Below are positions 12,895 to 15,558 of a stretch of DNA of 15,558 nucleotides, one piece after another; positions within the stretch are counted from its first letter, which is position 1, and each line of letters opens with the position of its first letter. The translations under genes were made by a program, and so were the position numbers. The notes below the pieces were generated by a model that saw only the letters and a program-made list of their open reading frames with translations, did not search any database and was not told where the DNA came from. The DNA is from Bacteroidaceae bacterium (GTDB lineage Bacteria > Bacteroidota > Bacteroidia > Bacteroidales > Bacteroidaceae): the NCBI GenBank assembly GCA_900765575.1, contig CAAFRW010000172.1:1-15558 (forward strand), in the 5' to 3' direction.

Positions 12895-14790
12895 CTATTT
12901 CTGTTTTAATTGTTCTATATATGATTGAATCTCACGGCTGGTTTCAACAATACGTTTCAGGTCTTTATCCAATCGAAGTCCGAATCTCCAGATGCGGAAA
13001 TAGAAAAAGAGACCTACCGGAACCACTAATCCGGCCAATATATTTAGCCACCTATTACTGAACGGGCTTTTGTGGGCTCCAATAACTAATATCGGATATT
13101 TGTTCAATGCGTTCAGTATGTTGCCGTCTTTGCTGTTGGAAAGTTCTTCTACTATAGCTTCCAATCGTTGGCTAATATTGGCTATAACGATATCCTTTTC
13201 ATTGTTTGTGAAGACCTTCAGATAGTTAGGCGCTTTGGCAAACTTATGTCGGTTGGCATAAGCTTCACATTCCAGGCTCATTTCGTTTAACTCATGATAG
13301 ATACGTGGGTAATCAGGGTCTTCGATAATGACCTCTTTCTTGGAAATGTGCCGGGTGTTGCGCAATCCTAATATTTTGCGGATGACCTCGATATAAGCAT
13401 CCAGATTAAATACAACCGAATCTTTGTTCGACTTGTAGGTAAAGAATATACCCATCGGAGCCAGTACGATGGTACTAATCCATGCTCCCGTCAGGATAGT
13501 CCATGAACCTTCCTTGGCCATCTTCGTTCCCATTGTATTGACTATATAATAAATAAGGAAGATGATAACGGATACGATAACGGGCATTCCCAAACCACCC
13601 TTACGGATGATGGCACCAAGTGGCGCACCAATGAAGAAAAAGACCAGACAAGCCAGTGAAAGAACAATTTTATTGTACCATTCCAACTGATGTTTGCGGA
13701 TGGATTTATCCGCTTCTGTCATCATAATGCTTTTGTATGATAATTCGTTTTGCATGACATTCACCTTTTCTGTCGCTGCCTTTAAGATACGTGCTTGTTG
13801 TGCTCTACTTGAAACCCTGAACAAGCTGTCTATATTAAATGTTTTGACCGGGGATTCTTTTATTTTTATTGAATCCATTCGGGTAAGGCGTATCGGAGCC
13901 AATTTAGTGATTGTCTCTTTGTAATAATTCCGTCCGATGCTGTCGTATTGTGTGGTCATGGAATCCACGCTATGTCCCAGCTCTATCATATTTTTACTTG
14001 CGGCCTGAGCATTTAAGAAACTTCCGTCCATCATGTTGAAGTTCGAGTCGAACTCTATCAGCGTATGTTTCTCGCAGAATGATTCTCGCCGGTATGGAAC
14101 ATTGTCGGCATTCCGGGTCTGTTGTTTCAGGTTCTCGAACTGTTCTCCGTTATATAAGTGCAGTTGCAAGAATTTTTTGTCAGCGGTAACTTCCAACTTT
14201 CCGGAATCGGCAACGATAATATGGGCATTTTCGAATCCGTCGGAGAAATTGTATATCATTACCGAGTAAAGCATACCTGTTTTCTTATTCTTCTTCTTTA
14301 CATAAAGGTTGTATCCCTCTATTTCATCATAAAAAGCTCCTTCCGGGATATCCAGTTCCGGAGACTTTTGTTTCATAGAGAATAATAAGGTGTATAGCTT
14401 TACTTGAGATTCAGGGCCTGTTACATTTTGGAAATAGAAAGAAGCACAACAAACGAATCCGATTAAGAGAATAAGAGGTCTCATGATTCGCAGCAAAGGA
14501 ATGCCCGCCGCTTTCATGGCCAGCAATTCGAAGCGTTCGCCGAAATTTCCGAATGTAATAAGGGAGGCCAATAAAACAGCCAAGGGTAGGGATACGGGTA
14601 TTAATGAGAGTGCCGAGTAATAGAAAAATTCCATTAAGGCACTAATCTCCAATCCTTTTCCAACCATTTCATCTACGTGTCTCCACAGGAACTGCATCAT
14701 AAAGATGAAAAGGCAGATAAAGAATGTACCTATAAACAAGAACGAAAAGCTCTTAATTATAAATATGTCTAACTTTTTTATGCGTAGCAT
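12895..14790 (-). CDS. LptF/LptG (YjgP/YjgQ) family LPS-export permease, long form
   Basis: This inner-membrane permease of the LPS transporter works with LptB and LptC to extract lipopolysaccharide. Membrane segments are seen at about 13-33, 55-80 and 98-120, with the cytoplasmic coupling stretch GERFELLAMKAAGIPLLRIMRP (84-105) that contacts the ATPase. A periplasmic beta-jellyroll-type region and a helical insert run from about 125 to 370. More membrane segments follow at about 373-392, 402-420 and 430-452, with PLGAIIRKGGLG (390-401), typical of the family. The protein is 631 residues against about 360 in E. coli LptF/LptG. The excess is partly in the periplasmic part and mostly a charged C-terminal extension (about 455-631) with one extra hydrophobic segment at 583-599. 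LptF and LptG cannot be told apart here. It is co-transcribed with ribBA. Confidence 0.9.
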   Translation of the reverse strand: MLRIKKLDIFIIKSFSFLFIGTFFICLFIFMMQFLWRHVDEMVGKGLEISALMEFFYYSALSLIPVSLPLAVLLASLITFGNFGERFELLAMKAAGIPLLRIMRPLILLIGFVCCASFYFQNVTGPESQVKLYTLLFSMKQKSPELDIPEGAFYDEIEGYNLYVKKKNKKTGMLYSVMIYNFSDGFENAHIIVADSGKLEVTADKKFLQLHLYNGEQFENLKQQTRNADNVPYRRESFCEKHTLIEFDSNFNMMDGSFLNAQAASKNMIELGHSVDSMTTQYDSIGRNYYKETITKLAPIRLTRMDSIKIKESPVKTFNIDSLFRVSSRAQQARILKAATEKVNVMQNELSYKSIMMTEADKSIRKHQLEWYNKIVLSLACLVFFFIGAPLGAIIRKGGLGMPVIVSVIIFLIYYIVNTMGTKMAKEGSWTILTGAWISTIVLAPMGIFFTYKSNKDSVVFNLDAYIEVIRKILGLRNTRHISKKEVIIEDPDYPRIYHELNEMSLECEAYANRHKFAKAPNYLKVFTNNEKDIVIANISQRLEAIVEELSNSKDGNILNALNKYPILVIGAHKSPFSNRWLNILAGLVVPVGLFFYFRIWRFGLRLDKDLKRIVETSREIQSYIEQLKQK

Positions 14791-14815
14791 TCTTTTGTTT
14801 TGTGCAATCGAGATG

Positions 14816-14823
14816 CAAAATTA
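14816..14823 (-). promoter_or_regulatory. Candidate -7 box of the LptF/LptG-type gene and ribBA operon
   Basis: On the minus strand TAATTTTG fits TAnnTTTG exactly and lies 25 bases before the ATG at 14790. No clear TTG is found at the -33 distance (a TTTCG is only 16 bases upstream). It would drive both this gene and ribBA. Confidence 0.5.
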
Positions 14824-14870
14824 GCATAAAAAACGGAGACGAAACCTATGTTTTCATGATTTTTATAGAA

Positions 14871-15257
14871 TTATACTCCGCTAGCTCTTCTAAGTGTTTC
14901 AAATTGCGAATTCCATAATTCAATAAGGTCATCTTCTTCTCCGGGTTCTGCAAAATCAATTACTTCAAGCATGTAATCATTTGTCAGTTCATTTACGCTG
15001 ATTTTTAACTCGAAATAATATTTGGTATCAATTTCGTCTTCCCACCGGAAGCGGATAAATGAACCGGTTCTGAGATTGATGACTTCAGCGTTGCGAGTTT
15101 CGGTTTTTCCCCATTTGAATGTGAAGAAACGGTCTTCGGCGGTTACTTTATCTGCAAACCACGCTTCAAGTCCCGAAGGGGTGCTGATTGTATTCCATAA
15201 AATCGTTCCAGACACAGCGCTTAGCATGTATTCGATATGTATTTTTTTCTTCTCCAT
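14871..15257 (-). CDS. START-like (SRPBCC-type) domain protein
   Basis: This small soluble protein of about 128 residues has the layout of the START-like/AHSA1 helix-grip fold. A first beta strand (KKIHIEYMLSA) is followed by short helices (ILWNTISTPSGLEAWFAD). Antiparallel strands come next (FFTFKWGKTETRNAEVINLRTGSFIRFRWED, YYFELKISVNEL, YMLEVIDFA). A long C-terminal helix closes the cavity (EEDDLIELWNSQFETLRRASG). Members bind hydrophobic ligands, but the ligand of this one is unknown. There is no signal peptide. I chose MEKKKIHIEY at 15257; an in-frame ATG four codons upstream (15269, MIWI) is also possible. It is separated from the LptF/LptG-type gene by 80 bases containing a promoter box, so they may be independent. 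Confidence 0.85.
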   Translation of the reverse strand: MEKKKIHIEYMLSAVSGTILWNTISTPSGLEAWFADKVTAEDRFFTFKWGKTETRNAEVINLRTGSFIRFRWEDEIDTKYYFELKISVNELTNDYMLEVIDFAEPGEEDDLIELWNSQFETLRRASGV

Positions 15258-15294
15258 AATCCAAATCATCTATAATTCGTATCGTTTCCGTGGC

Positions 15295-15302
15295 CAAAAT
15301 AA
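15295..15302 (-). promoter_or_regulatory. Weak -7 box candidate for the START-like gene
   Basis: On the minus strand TTATTTTG differs from TAnnTTTG at one position and is 37 bases before the chosen start. No -33 element was recognised. Confidence 0.3.
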
Positions 15303-15407
15303 TTAAATTTTGTGATATAGATACTATAATCTTATAAGTTTTTGCTCTAATTAGGGAATATTCGTTTCCATGATATTTCTTTTATATGAAAAATATCTTC
15401 TGAATTG

Positions 15408-15439
15408 TTTGTGTAATTCAAAATAATGCTCTATCTTTG
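15408..15439 (+). promoter_or_regulatory. Promoter of the tRNA gene
   Basis: TTTG (15408-15411), a 20-base spacer and TATCTTTG (15432-15439) form a full match to the Bacteroidetes housekeeping promoter. Transcription would start about 12 bases before the mature tRNA. This is the best promoter in the window and supports the assignment of the others. Confidence 0.8.
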
Positions 15440-15458
15440 CACCCGCAATTCGAAAGAT

Positions 15459-15532
15459 GGCGGGATAGCTCAGCTGGTTAGAGCGCATGATTCATAATCA
15501 TGAGGTCCCCGGTTCAATCCCGGGTCCCGCTA
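15459..15532 (+). tRNA. tRNA-Met (anticodon CAT), elongator type
   Basis: A full cloverleaf of 74 bases is visible. The acceptor GGCGGGA pairs with TCCCGCT with G1-U72 as a wobble. The D stem is GCTC/GAGC and the anticodon stem CATGA/TCATG with loop TTCATAA, giving anticodon CAT. The T arm is CCCGG-TTCAATC-CCGGG and the discriminator is A. No CCA is encoded. The anticodon stem lacks the three G-C pairs of initiator tRNA, so it is an elongator Met tRNA or the lysidine-modified tRNA-Ile. G4-C69 and G5-C68, unlike E. coli tRNA-Ile2, favour Met. Confidence 0.9.
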
Positions 15533-15558
15533 CTGAATAAGGAATAAGGCATTTGAGA

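Noticed and set aside
15459..15532. Initiator tRNA-fMet
   Set aside because: The anticodon stem CATGA/TCATG lacks the three consecutive G-C pairs of initiator tRNAs, and position 1-72 is a G-U wobble rather than the C-A mismatch.

Overview
The window looks like chromosomal DNA of a member of the Bacteroidales, most likely Bacteroides or a close relative. The gene families are typical of that group: a surface lipoprotein with an Asp-rich tail after the lipid cysteine, a long LptF/LptG-type permease, a GH3-serine hydrolase fusion and a CvfB-like protein. Clear Shine-Dalgarno sequences are scarce, and several intergenic regions carry the Bacteroidetes -7 promoter box TAnnTTTG. This assignment is inferred from gene content and signals, not from a database search.

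Layout. At 1-404 is the C-terminal half of a LolD-like ABC ATPase whose reading frame is closed by a stop just upstream (18-20). It converges on a fimbrillin/Mfa2-like lipoprotein gene (582-1517, minus). Between them lie a three-copy 23-bp repeat and a perfect 20-bp inverted repeat. A non-coding stretch (1518-1909) leads into a CvfB/S1-type RNA-binding protein (1910-2746). Next is a secreted protein with a long Arg-Pro-Asn-rich tail (2945-4075), followed by a second 23-24-bp repeat array. rplS (ribosomal protein L19, minus) has its own terminator and a candidate promoter.

From 5075 to 9729 there is a tight plus-strand operon of three exported enzymes. The first is a lipoprotein made only of the 5'-nucleotidase C-terminal domain. 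The second is the matching metallophosphoesterase domain, encoded downstream with a 4-base overlap. The third is a 1002-residue NagZ-like GH3 glycosidase fused to a beta-lactamase-like serine hydrolase. Together they suggest periplasmic nucleotide and cell-wall fragment processing. A 55-residue 2[4Fe-4S] ferredoxin gene (9980-10147) follows with its own terminator.

The right-hand part is mostly minus-strand housekeeping. It holds an aspartate aminotransferase (10406-11599), then an LptF/LptG-type permease and ribBA in one two-gene unit (14790 down to 11678, 2 bases apart), and a START-like domain protein (14871-15257). A CAT-anticodon tRNA (15459-15532, plus) has the best promoter match in the window. 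I found no phage, transposase, CRISPR or defence system. The features most worth a second look are the intergenic repeat arrays, the split 5'-nucleotidase operon and the broken lolD start.
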